Assembly (NCBI GenBank): GCA_025774605.1 | Contig: JALGVR010000014.1 | Span: 1-35,448 of the forward strand | Direction: 5' to 3' | Length of the DNA: 35,448 nt | DNA from: a bacterium | GTDB taxonomy: Bacteria > Electryoneota > AABM5-125-24 > Hatepunaeales > Hatepunaeaceae | Shown: piece after piece, positions 1-6,737 of the stretch | Layout of the letters: the number at the start of each line of letters is the position of its first letter | Position numbering within the stretch: position 1 is the first letter of the stretch | Position numbers and translations under genes: made by a program | Notes under the pieces: generated by a model | What the model saw: only the letters and a program-made list of their open reading frames with translations | Databases searched by the model: none | Told to the model about the DNA's origin: nothing

Positions 1-123
1 ATCCAGTATTAGACAAGTTCTCGATAATATCAGTTAAAGCATGAATTATCACTCTGTTCCATGCTATGGCAAAGAGGATTAGTTTTGTTTACCCACACGA
101 TTCAGCGAAGAACCTCATTATAC
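1..123. other. AT-rich stretch without a recognisable gene
   Basis: This short AT-rich end of the window lies downstream of the sulfotransferase gene. Both strands have early stops in all frames and I see no clear terminator, repeat or gene fragment. Confidence 0.5.
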
Positions 124-918
124 TTATACCTCTTTAAATGAAAACCTTAAAAGTTGCTTTTCCATTTTGAACACATCAACTCTATGAAGGATTGGGATTA
201 CTGAATTACCAACATTCCTCTTGAGAACTTTTGCATCTATAACGTTATGAAAATTATTAAGATTCATTTCGAAATTTAGATACTTAAACAAGTATGCTTT
301 TATTAATTGGGGATTTTCAATAATATCATCTAGATAAAACAGTACCCTATTATCACTGTGATTCTTCATAAAATTCAAAATCTCCTTATTGTATAATAAC
401 CAGCATTTTAGGTATTTGTATAATAAAATATGTGATTTTTTCACTGTAAATAATCTTTCTCGCAATGAGCCGTTCGAATTATAAAAAGCCTTTAATACAT
501 TCAATTCTCTTTTTGATCTACGCATACAAGAGGAAAGAACTTCAGCGCATCTTCTCCAGATAAAAATATAGATTGTATCATCGAGTAAAGAAGACCAATC
601 ATTTAAAAATAAAACCGTTCTTGGATCTTTCCAGCCCCATATCCCCATGTGATTTCTCTTGGCAATTAGATCAATTGCTTTTTTCCTGTCAGAAGGATTG
701 AAATTTGTTGTTTGTGTAACCCTCCAATTGTGACCACATTCACGTTTAAGAATTTCTTGGTGAAATTCTACAAAATCCATATCTTCAAAATGTCCATAAG
801 GATTAGACAGATCTGCTTCAAGTAGGCGATCTCCCATCGAAATCCCTAATGATTGAACAAGGTTTGCCAGCATTGATGTGCCAGATCTATGCATTCCAGA
901 AATAATAATAGTCTTCAA
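124..918 (-). CDS. Sulfotransferase family protein
   Basis: A 264-residue protein that probably moves a sulfuryl group from PAPS to a carbohydrate, lipid or other acceptor. The N-terminus carries the P-loop-like 5'-phosphosulfate binding motif (GMHRSGTSM, residues 8-16). A region around residues 122-135 (RRCAEVLSSCMRRS) fits the 3'-phosphate binding segment. The length matches single-domain bacterial sulfotransferases. The start is a TTG at 918, which puts the P-loop at the expected distance from the N-terminus; a GAGTGGA sequence upstream can serve as a ribosome binding site. The gene is much richer in A+T than the housekeeping genes to its right, which suggests horizontal acquisition. No glycosyltransferase or capsule neighbour is visible, so the acceptor is unknown. 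Confidence 0.85.
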   Translation of the reverse strand: MKTIIISGMHRSGTSMLANLVQSLGISMGDRLLEADLSNPYGHFEDMDFVEFHQEILKRECGHNWRVTQTTNFNPSDRKKAIDLIAKRNHMGIWGWKDPRTVLFLNDWSSLLDDTIYIFIWRRCAEVLSSCMRRSKRELNVLKAFYNSNGSLRERLFTVKKSHILLYKYLKCWLLYNKEILNFMKNHSDNRVLFYLDDIIENPQLIKAYLFKYLNFEMNLNNFHNVIDAKVLKRNVGNSVIPILHRVDVFKMEKQLLRFSFKEV

Positions 919-997
919 TTTAAATCCACTCGGTATACCTTTTAACTATTTTAAGTTATCTCAAAATCACAATGGAAATACTAATGGGGATAATTGA

Positions 998-1032
998 TAC
1001 ATTCACGTCGTTTGAAACCTGACGTTAATGTA
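998..1032 (-). terminator. Hairpin directly after the elbB stop codon
   Basis: Two 12-base arms (998-1009 and 1021-1032) form an inverted repeat with one mismatch around an 11-base loop, starting at the base next to the elbB TAG stop. There is no long T-run, so this may be an inefficient terminator or a 3' end-stabilising hairpin. Confidence 0.45.
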
Positions 1033-1707
1033 CTAATCCCTTTCAAGCATCCTCATCAGTTCGCTGATGCTGTTTTCGATCCCATCGGCGACCTCGGAGA
1101 TACTCTGCCCCAGCATGTAAGCGGGCGTGGAGATGACCCTGTTCGCTTCATCCACCGTCACGCCTCGGACATCATGATTCTCGTGAATGCCGCCCATTGA
1201 TTCGAGTGCGGATGCGGTACCGTCATCAGTACCGATGGTAACCTTCGGCTTGAAGCCGCCGTTTGTCAGCGCCTTTACCGCGACGGCGGGTGCGATGCAC
1301 ATTGCCACAATCGGTTTACCAGCCTTGTGCACGGCTTGAATTAAGGCTGAAACCTCGGGGTCGATCGTACAATCAGCGCCCCTGACCGCAAAATCGCACA
1401 AATTCTTCGCTGCTCCGAAACCGCCCGGCATGACCAGCGCATCAAGTTCGTCAATTCTCACGGTTGCCATGTCGCGGATGTCGCCGCGGGCGATGCGGGC
1501 GGATTCAACCAGTATATTGCGCCTCTCACCCTCCGCGACATCACCGGTCAGATGGTTTACAACGTGCATCTGATCCTTATTGGGAGCCATGCAGATGACA
1601 TCGGCTCCCGCTCTGTCCAGCGCCAACAGCGTGATGACGGCTTCATGTATCTCGGCTCCGTCGTATACCCCGCAGCCGGACAGGATTACTCCAACTCGCT
1701 TGGACAT
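1033..1707 (-). CDS. elbB: Isoprenoid biosynthesis glyoxalase ElbB (DJ-1/PfpI family)
   Basis: A 224-residue class I glutamine amidotransferase-like protein of the ElbB group, a DJ-1/PfpI relative shown in E. coli to have glyoxalase III type activity. The N-terminal segment (SGCGVYDGAEIHE, residues 10-22) is typical of ElbB. The nucleophile-elbow segment (VAMCIAPAVA) holds the expected catalytic cysteine. The length matches the family. The ATG at 1707 is preceded by AAGGAG at good spacing. It stands alone between a MITE-like repeat upstream and a hairpin downstream, so it is probably a single-gene transcript. The old link to isoprenoid synthesis is weak; methylglyoxal detoxification is the safer functional guess. 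Confidence 0.9.
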   Translation of the reverse strand: MSKRVGVILSGCGVYDGAEIHEAVITLLALDRAGADVICMAPNKDQMHVVNHLTGDVAEGERRNILVESARIARGDIRDMATVRIDELDALVMPGGFGAAKNLCDFAVRGADCTIDPEVSALIQAVHKAGKPIVAMCIAPAVAVKALTNGGFKPKVTIGTDDGTASALESMGGIHENHDVRGVTVDEANRVISTPAYMLGQSISEVADGIENSISELMRMLERD

Positions 1708-1736
1708 TGGTATCTCCTTGTATTTTAAGCTGATGC

Positions 1737-1817
1737 TGTCATTCTGAAGGAGGTGAAGAATCTCACCAGAGGCGGAACGATGGACAAGCGGGATCCTTCA
1801 CTGCGCTCAGGATGACA
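1737..1817. repeat. MITE/REP-like imperfect inverted repeat
   Basis: An 81-base element bounded by TGTCATTCTGA on the left and TCAGGATGACA on the right, which are inverted copies with one mismatch. Inside these, GAAGAATCTC and GGGATCCTTC pair imperfectly. This pattern (TGTCATxCTGA...GAAGxATCTC...GATCCTTC...TCAGGATGACA) is a dispersed intergenic repeat I recall from many bacterial genomes, often near genes, and it resembles a small non-autonomous element. It sits in the elbB upstream region, between elbB and the DUF1232 gene. I found no second copy in this window. Confidence 0.7.
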
Positions 1818-1835
1818 TTATAAACTTTCAGGTTA

Positions 1836-2318
1836 CTAAAATTTCGACCTCACCAACTTCACGATCTTCCCAAACAGCCCCTTCCCGACCATTTCGTCCG
1901 CCGATTCCAGAATGCGCTGGACGGTTTCGAGGATGTCGTCTTCACCCGCCCAGTTGCGCCGTAGAATGTCCGGATCGAGGTCGTTGATAAGCTTGTTCAA
2001 CACGTACGCCGCCAGGGCGACATCGTCAAGCAGACCGGCAACCGGTATGAAATCGGGAATTATATCGATGGGTGATATGAAATAGGCGCCCGCAAAGGCC
2101 AGCATCGCCTTATGCCTGCCCGGTACGTCGGGATCCAGGGACAGCTTTACAAGCAGATGAAACAGGTCGGGGGCCAGGGCGGCATATTCGGAAAACCGGT
2201 GGTTGGAGCCCTTTTCACGCTCCCACTCCCTGATACGCGTTCGGAGTTTTTGGTAGAAATCCTTTTCCTTGAACGGCAGGCCATCAGATTGAAATACTTC
2301 TTTCTCTTGCTTCTCCAT
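1836..2318 (-). CDS. YkvA-like DUF1232 membrane protein
   Basis: A 160-residue protein with the DUF1232 signature in its middle (ISPIDIIPDFIPVAGLLDD, about residues 81-99), preceded by a hydrophobic stretch (AMLAFAGAYF). The family is widespread, small and without a settled function; it is usually regarded as membrane associated. The N-terminal 45 residues are charged and the C-terminus (GKIVKLVRSKF) is basic. The ATG at 2318 gives a full-length family member. It lies downstream of the decayed HEPN/nucleotidyltransferase locus with a gap of about 70 bases and may be on its own transcript. Confidence 0.8.
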   Translation of the reverse strand: MEKQEKEVFQSDGLPFKEKDFYQKLRTRIREWEREKGSNHRFSEYAALAPDLFHLLVKLSLDPDVPGRHKAMLAFAGAYFISPIDIIPDFIPVAGLLDDVALAAYVLNKLINDLDPDILRRNWAGEDDILETVQRILESADEMVGKGLFGKIVKLVRSKF

Positions 2319-2389
2319 ATGGCGGATAATACATAATTGTTGTTGCCGGTTACATTTGTCGAATTCATCCCCTCATTATCAACTCTCGT

Positions 2390-2560
2390 TCAATTAACAT
2401 CGTCTATCCAGACCACATCGCGAAACTGCCCGCGCGACTGCATCCCTCCCTTCCATTCCGTCTCGGTATAAACGAGAACGTCGACCGCAACCGGCATCTC
2501 CATTGTGTTCCACTTCGCTGCCCTCTCGATAAAAGGCAGATCGCTGGGCCATTTGAGAAC
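2390..2560 (-). pseudogene. C-terminal remnant of a nucleotidyltransferase (MNT) gene
   Basis: In the frame that ends with a TGA at 2390, the translation contains DLPFIERAAKW, then VAVDVLVYTETEW and FRDVVWIDD. These match the C-terminal third of minimal nucleotidyltransferases of HEPN/MNT pairs, where a VDVLVYTPEEW motif is usual. The N-terminal part with the catalytic GSxARG...DxD motif is missing. The preceding HEPN reading frame runs into this remnant out of frame. The simplest reading is a deletion that joined the end of the HEPN gene to the last third of its partner. A possible GTG/ATG-type start at 2587 lies inside the HEPN coding region and is unlikely to be used. Confidence 0.7.
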
Positions 2561-2933
2561 GCGCGAATTTGAGTATCTCACCGGCATACTTCAAAGCCAT
2601 ATCACTTTGAATTGTCCCGTAATACTCAAATGGCGCGCCCTCGGGATGACTGTTTGGATACCTCGGTGGTATATAATAGCCATCCAACACCTTTGCCTTA
2701 TCATGCAGATCATCTGGAACCGGGATCTCATCTGATAAATCCTTCAACAGGTTATAAACTGAATGCCACCAAGCATCCTGACCCAACTTCTGATGGAGGG
2801 CTTTAACCGCCTTCCCTGCAGCTTGGTGAGATGCAAAGCAAGCCCAATCATGGTTATCTGAATGTTCGGATAACTCAGCCTGTTTAAGGTCATGTTCAGC
2901 TTGTTTGAGCCAGTCCCATGATCGATTCGGCAT
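2394..2933 (-). CDS. HEPN domain protein with an out-of-frame tail
   Basis: The first 125 or so residues form a HEPN domain of the Pfam PF05168 type. It starts with WLKQAEHDLKQAE, followed by DWACFASHQAAGKAVKALHQ (the usual CFxxQQAxEKALKA helix), then HSVYNLLKDL and a YYIPPRYPN segment, and ends at EILKFARSQ. The last 50 residues are rich in G, R and D and match nothing; they are the nucleotidyltransferase remnant read in the wrong frame. Such HEPN proteins normally pair with a minimal nucleotidyltransferase as a toxin-antitoxin unit. The gene starts 9 bases after the mdh stop, with a GGAAA just upstream, so it is likely co-transcribed with mdh. Without its partner it is probably non-functional or unchecked; the altered C-terminus may affect folding. 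Confidence 0.75.
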   Translation of the reverse strand: MPNRSWDWLKQAEHDLKQAELSEHSDNHDWACFASHQAAGKAVKALHQKLGQDAWWHSVYNLLKDLSDEIPVPDDLHDKAKVLDGYYIPPRYPNSHPEGAPFEYYGTIQSDMALKYAGEILKFARSQMAQRSAFYREGSEVEHNGDAGCGRRSRLYRDGMEGRDAVARAVSRCGLDRRC

Positions 2934-2942
2934 TTTCCAGCC

Positions 2943-3884
<942 letters not shown>

Positions 3885-4031
3885 TTATACTCCTCCTTAA
3901 AATAAAATTTATATGAAATTGTTGGAACGTGACTTTTCAAACCTCAGGATGTTCAATCCCTGCAGCAACCGGACAATCGAACATCTGCAGATTGTTGAAC
4001 GGATCCTGCCTTATACCGATTAATCACCAGC
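3885..4031 (-). other. Intergenic region upstream of mdh with an imperfect hairpin
   Basis: Between about 3953 and 4001, GTTCAAT and CTGCAG are answered by CTGCAG and ATTGTTGAAC, an imperfect inverted repeat. It lies downstream of the sorting-tail protein and upstream of mdh, so it may end the first transcript or sit in the mdh leader. TATAAA occurs close to the mdh start, but I could not match it to a well spaced -35 box. Confidence 0.35.
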
Positions 4032-4865
4032 CTACTTCAGCAACACTACCCGCGTCTGAATGATTCTCCCGCTCGCCGTCAACTGTACGAGATAGACGCC
4101 GGTCGGCAGAACTGCGCCCCGGTCATCAGTTCCGTTCCATACCTGCCGATAGCTGCCGGGGGCGTGGATGCCGTCGGTAATGGTGACGACCCGTTGTCCC
4201 AACAGATTGTAGGCAGCCAGTTCCACCGGTCCGAATTCGGGAATCGAAAAGCTGATGGTCGTGGTTGAATTGAACGGATTTGGAAAGGCGCCGTCAAGCC
4301 GCCATTCCAACACCGGTTCAACGGGTTCCGATTGAACGGCCAGCGGATTCACCCCTTGCATGACGACATTATCGACCAGTACCGTTCCCGCCATGGGCTC
4401 CTCATCACTCTGGAGAGAGATCATGACCAGTATCGAATCCGCCCTGTCAACCATCGGCGCCCATTCCAGCGAGAAGAGCTGATATTGAGGATTCGCTTCC
4501 ATGGTGGATTCACCCGCGCCGTCTACGGGCTGCCCGTTTACGAAAGCTCCGAGCGTAACGCTAAGCTCAACACCTTCCGTCAGCGCGGCGAAATTGACAC
4601 TGAGGGTAACCGCATCGTCAAGTTCAACGGCGCCGGTTGTCTGCATGAGCGGAGAGACTTCAAAGTCCTCAGTAATCATCAACCGGGCGGCGAAATTACC
4701 GGAATAAGCATTGTCACTGGGCTCAACTGCTTCAACCAGAATATTGTAAGTGGTCCATCCGACCGGGTCGTTGCCGTCCCACTCCTCAAAGTCCGGATTG
4801 ATCAGTTGACCGTATGCCAGACAAGTAAACAGCAACAATCCGACGATAGTACCGAAAAATTTCAT
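4032..4865 (-). CDS. Secreted protein with CBM4/9-like domain and FlgD/Por-type C-terminal sorting tail
   Basis: A 277-residue exported protein. Residues 1-19 form a signal peptide ending near AYG/Q. The next 150 residues begin with INPDFEEWDGNDPVGW, the start typical of jelly-roll domains of the CBM4/9 type that bind carbohydrates or cover a surface. The last 80 residues are a FlgD-Ig or secretion-tail domain: PNPFNSTTTISFSIPE, then YNLLGQRV, GTDDRGAVLPTGVYLVQL and a final basic-hydrophobic strand. This tail is common in surface and secreted proteins of FCB candidate phyla and resembles type IX secretion signals, though no secretion gene is in the window. The ATG at 4865 has a good AGGAG. 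It appears to be a single gene. The ligand is unknown. Confidence 0.85.
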   Translation of the reverse strand: MKFFGTIVGLLLFTCLAYGQLINPDFEEWDGNDPVGWTTYNILVEAVEPSDNAYSGNFAARLMITEDFEVSPLMQTTGAVELDDAVTLSVNFAALTEGVELSVTLGAFVNGQPVDGAGESTMEANPQYQLFSLEWAPMVDRADSILVMISLQSDEEPMAGTVLVDNVVMQGVNPLAVQSEPVEPVLEWRLDGAFPNPFNSTTTISFSIPEFGPVELAAYNLLGQRVVTITDGIHAPGSYRQVWNGTDDRGAVLPTGVYLVQLTASGRIIQTRVVLLK

Positions 4866-4906
4866 TCTAACTCCTTCTTTATTTCCAAACGATTATTTTA
4901 TTAGAT

Positions 4907-4930
4907 TATAATCCAAGGACTTGGATTATA
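4907..4930. repeat. Perfect 11-base inverted repeat between HEPN gene and secreted-protein gene
   Basis: Arms 4907-4917 and 4920-4930 are perfect inverted copies around two bases and overlap the HEPN stop codon at 4926. On the minus strand a TATAAT follows in the second arm. It may end the MNT/HEPN transcript or be an operator for the secreted-protein gene. Confidence 0.5.
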
Positions 4931-5336
4931 TATTCAGCTTATTTTTAACAAACTCCATCACCTTCTCAGCATTCACAACCGCTTCCTCAGCCTCCTCAAC
5001 GGGAATTTCACGCCAATTTTCAAGATAACGAGATGCAACAGCATATCTGGTTAAACCTGCTAATAACTCACGGAACTCAACGAACTCTTCATCATATCTA
5101 CAACAAACATTTACTAAGCGAGTAAGTGAGTGGGTTTTCTCTATATGTTCATCAACATAGGCCAGAAACGCCTTTAGACACTTCTCAGCACACTGCTGAG
5201 CGTGAAAACATGCTGTGTCCGTTATAGGTCGAACATCGGAAAGGTCGTTATGAGCAGAACGTAAATCGTTGTCGGCTTTTATCAACCACCGTTCAATAAC
5301 CAGCTTCTTTTCATTATCCAAAGACGACAATTCCAT
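4926..5336 (-). CDS. HEPN domain protein, partner of MNT
   Basis: A 136-residue all-helical HEPN protein (PF05168 type). Typical segments are RWLIKADNDLRSAHNDL, CFHAQQCAEKCLKAFLAY, HSLTRLVNVC and, at the end, AEEAVVNAEKVMEFVKNKL. HEPN proteins of such pairs can act as toxins, often RNases, held in check by the nucleotidyltransferase through binding or AMP/tri-AMP transfer to the HEPN protein. The strict RxxxxH RNase motif of HepT is not evident here, so toxicity is not assured. The ATG at 5336 overlaps the end of the nucleotidyltransferase gene by 23 bases, which implies translational coupling. A GTG at 5351 is an alternative start. Composition is more AT-rich than the surrounding housekeeping genes. 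Confidence 0.85.
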   Translation of the reverse strand: MELSSLDNEKKLVIERWLIKADNDLRSAHNDLSDVRPITDTACFHAQQCAEKCLKAFLAYVDEHIEKTHSLTRLVNVCCRYDEEFVEFRELLAGLTRYAVASRYLENWREIPVEEAEEAVVNAEKVMEFVKNKLNI

Positions 5337-5646
5337 TCTCAGTAATTTCACGGGCTAAAGTATTTGCTATTGGTTTAAAATCCTCAAGCTCATCAGAAGT
5401 TAAAATAAAAACGTCCATCGCTATCATCGTGTGCATAAAAAGCTTGTATACATCCAATTCCACATCTCCCTTGGATTTCTCACCATCATAAATAATTGCC
5501 AGATCATAATCGCTCTCCGGTCCGGCATCACCCCGCGCCCTTGATCCGAAAAGATAAATCTTCACCGGCTTGATGTAGCCTGCTATCTTCTGGATGATTT
5601 CATTAAGCTGAGGATCCAATGTACTCCCTTTCTTAGCGATAAACAT
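5314..5646 (-). CDS. Minimal nucleotidyltransferase (MNT) of an MNT/HEPN pair
   Basis: A 110-residue minimal nucleotidyltransferase. The signature GSRARGDAGPESDYD (about residues 36-50) gives the GS motif and two metal-binding aspartates of the DNA polymerase beta fold. A third acidic residue is expected in the MDVFILT strand. Proteins of this type (MntA-like) act as antitoxins to HEPN partners, in studied cases by adenylylating them. The ATG at 5646 is preferred; a GTG directly upstream is possible. The ribosome binding site is weak. The stop lies inside the HEPN gene, so the two form one unit. It follows a decayed RelE gene after about 30 bases. Confidence 0.88.
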   Translation of the reverse strand: MFIAKKGSTLDPQLNEIIQKIAGYIKPVKIYLFGSRARGDAGPESDYDLAIIYDGEKSKGDVELDVYKLFMHTMIAMDVFILTSDELEDFKPIANTLAREITENGIVVFG

Positions 5647-5676
5647 CACGACGGTAACCTATAAAAGAAATTGTAA

Positions 5677-5880
5677 TTACCCTTTTATATCGTCAATCTT
5701 ATAGATCACTCGATGGTTACCAACCCTTAGATACCATCCAATGCGTCCTTTCAGTTTCAGGCAACCTGATTGTCTGGGATTGTCAGCGAGTTTATAAAGT
5801 CTGTCCGTAATCAAGCGACGTGCCTCTAACTGAATTCCGGACAATTCCTTTTGAGCTCGTCTGAGAATGAGAACACTATA
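5677..5880 (-). pseudogene. Decayed RelE/ParE-type toxin
   Basis: Reading 5880 to 5677 gives 67 residues that align with RelE toxins: YSVLILRRAQKEL at the start, then LADNPRQSG, LKLKGRIGWYLRVGNHRVIYKID near the end. There is no start codon: the codon before the first residue is the TAG of the antitoxin remnant. The protein stops after DDIKG and so lacks the last strand (usually a VxILRVGHRRDVYR-like sequence). Both defects suggest loss of function. It follows the antitoxin remnant directly, as in normal RelBE-type operons. Confidence 0.75.
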
Positions 5881-6083
5881 CTATTGGTGTGGTTCAATCT
5901 CTGATATTGCCTGGTTAAAGGTATTGCCTTGTCACCAGAAGCTTCCGCAGCATCAAACGCCCGCAACGCTTCCAGTTCCTCCAACTCCTCTAACAACTTC
6001 TCATAATCTTCGATATCGAGTAACACACTAACTCAATTTCCGTTCTCATCGATAATGTACCGCATTTTGAATGTTTCCATCAT
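5881..6083 (-). pseudogene. Decayed Phd/RelB-type antitoxin
   Basis: Starting at an ATG pair (6083), the reading MMETFKMRYIIDENGN is followed by an in-frame TGA (6033-6035), then VSVLLDIEDYEKLLEELEE and EALRAFDAAEASGDKAIP. This is the standard Phd/YefM-type antitoxin pattern. Near 5919-5922 one base is missing: the other frame continues as FNQAISEIEPHQ and ends at TAG (5881-5883), which is the family's normal C-terminus. One nonsense change and one frameshift therefore disable it. It begins 4 bases after the rpmA stop and may still be transcribed from the rplU promoter. Confidence 0.78.
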
Positions 6084-6086
6084 TCA

Positions 6087-6338
6087 TCACTCCCCATACA
6101 CACTAACCGCCCGCCTGCCTCGATAGCGCTCGAATTTAACCCTGCCGTCCTTAAGTGCAAAGAGCGTATCATCCCTGCCCTTGCCGACGTTGCGCCCGGG
6201 ATGAAAGCTCGTACCGCGCTGGCGCAAGATAATCGTCCCCGTCCTGACAAGCTCGCCGCCATAACGCTTGACACCCAACATCTTTGGCTTTGAGTCACGG
6301 CCGTTGCGCGAGCTGCCACCGCCTTTTTTATGTGCCAT
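6087..6338 (-). CDS. rpmA: 50S ribosomal protein L27
   Basis: An 83-residue L27 with the standard N-terminus [15 protein letters not shown], which reaches towards the peptidyl transferase centre, and the conserved [19 protein letters not shown] and GRDDTLFA blocks. No cleavable N-terminal extension of the Firmicutes type is present. It starts 3 bases after rplU and shares its promoter. Confidence 0.98.
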   Translation of the reverse strand: MAHKKGGGSSRNGRDSKPKMLGVKRYGGELVRTGTIILRQRGTSFHPGRNVGKGRDDTLFALKDGRVKFERYRGRRAVSVYGE

Positions 6339-6341
6339 CTT

Positions 6342-6656
6342 CTAATCCTCCTGTTCGATTGCTTTGACCCTGACCATCGAATAGTGCTGCCTGTGACCGC
6401 GCTTGCGCCTCATGCCGCCGCGCCGCACAAACCGGCGGGTGATCAGTTTTTTATCGCGACCGTGTTCGAGCACCTCCAGCCTGACCCGGTAGGGCACCAG
6501 CGGCGTGCCGATCTGCTTGTTGTCCCCGTCGGCATACATGATCACATCATTGACCATCACGTCCTCGCCCGGTTCAGCGTGAAGCTTGCCGACCTTTACC
6601 ACCTCATCCGGCGAAACACAATACTGTCTGCCGGAAATCTTGATTATTGCATACAT
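6342..6656 (-). CDS. rplU: 50S ribosomal protein L21
   Basis: A 104-residue L21, which binds 23S rRNA in the large subunit. It begins MYAIIKISGRQYCVSPDE and ends in the basic RRGGMRRKRGHRQHYSMVRV segment typical of the family. It is first gene of the rplU-rpmA unit and is driven by a promoter at 6693-6722. The upstream neighbour rng is the usual one in many bacteria. Confidence 0.98.
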   Translation of the reverse strand: MYAIIKISGRQYCVSPDEVVKVGKLHAEPGEDVMVNDVIMYADGDNKQIGTPLVPYRVRLEVLEHGRDKKLITRRFVRRGGMRRKRGHRQHYSMVRVKAIEQED

Positions 6657-6692
6657 GATACCAATATCCCCAGTTCCTTAATGAAGACTACT

Positions 6693-6722
6693 AATATAAT
6701 AAATCTGCTGACGGTATGTCAA
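6693..6722 (-). promoter_or_regulatory. Sigma-70-type promoter of rplU-rpmA
   Basis: On the minus strand TTGACA (6717-6722) and TATATT (6693-6698) are 18 bases apart, in the 81-base gap between rng and rplU. The -35 is consensus and the -10 has one mismatch. The predicted start gives a leader of about 30 bases. Confidence 0.7.
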
Positions 6723-6737
6723 GCTTTGTCTTGTGTT

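Noticed and set aside
2394-2545. C-terminal tail of the HEPN reading frame as a new domain
   Set aside because: The other frame of the same DNA matches the end of a nucleotidyltransferase, so the tail is an out-of-frame reading.
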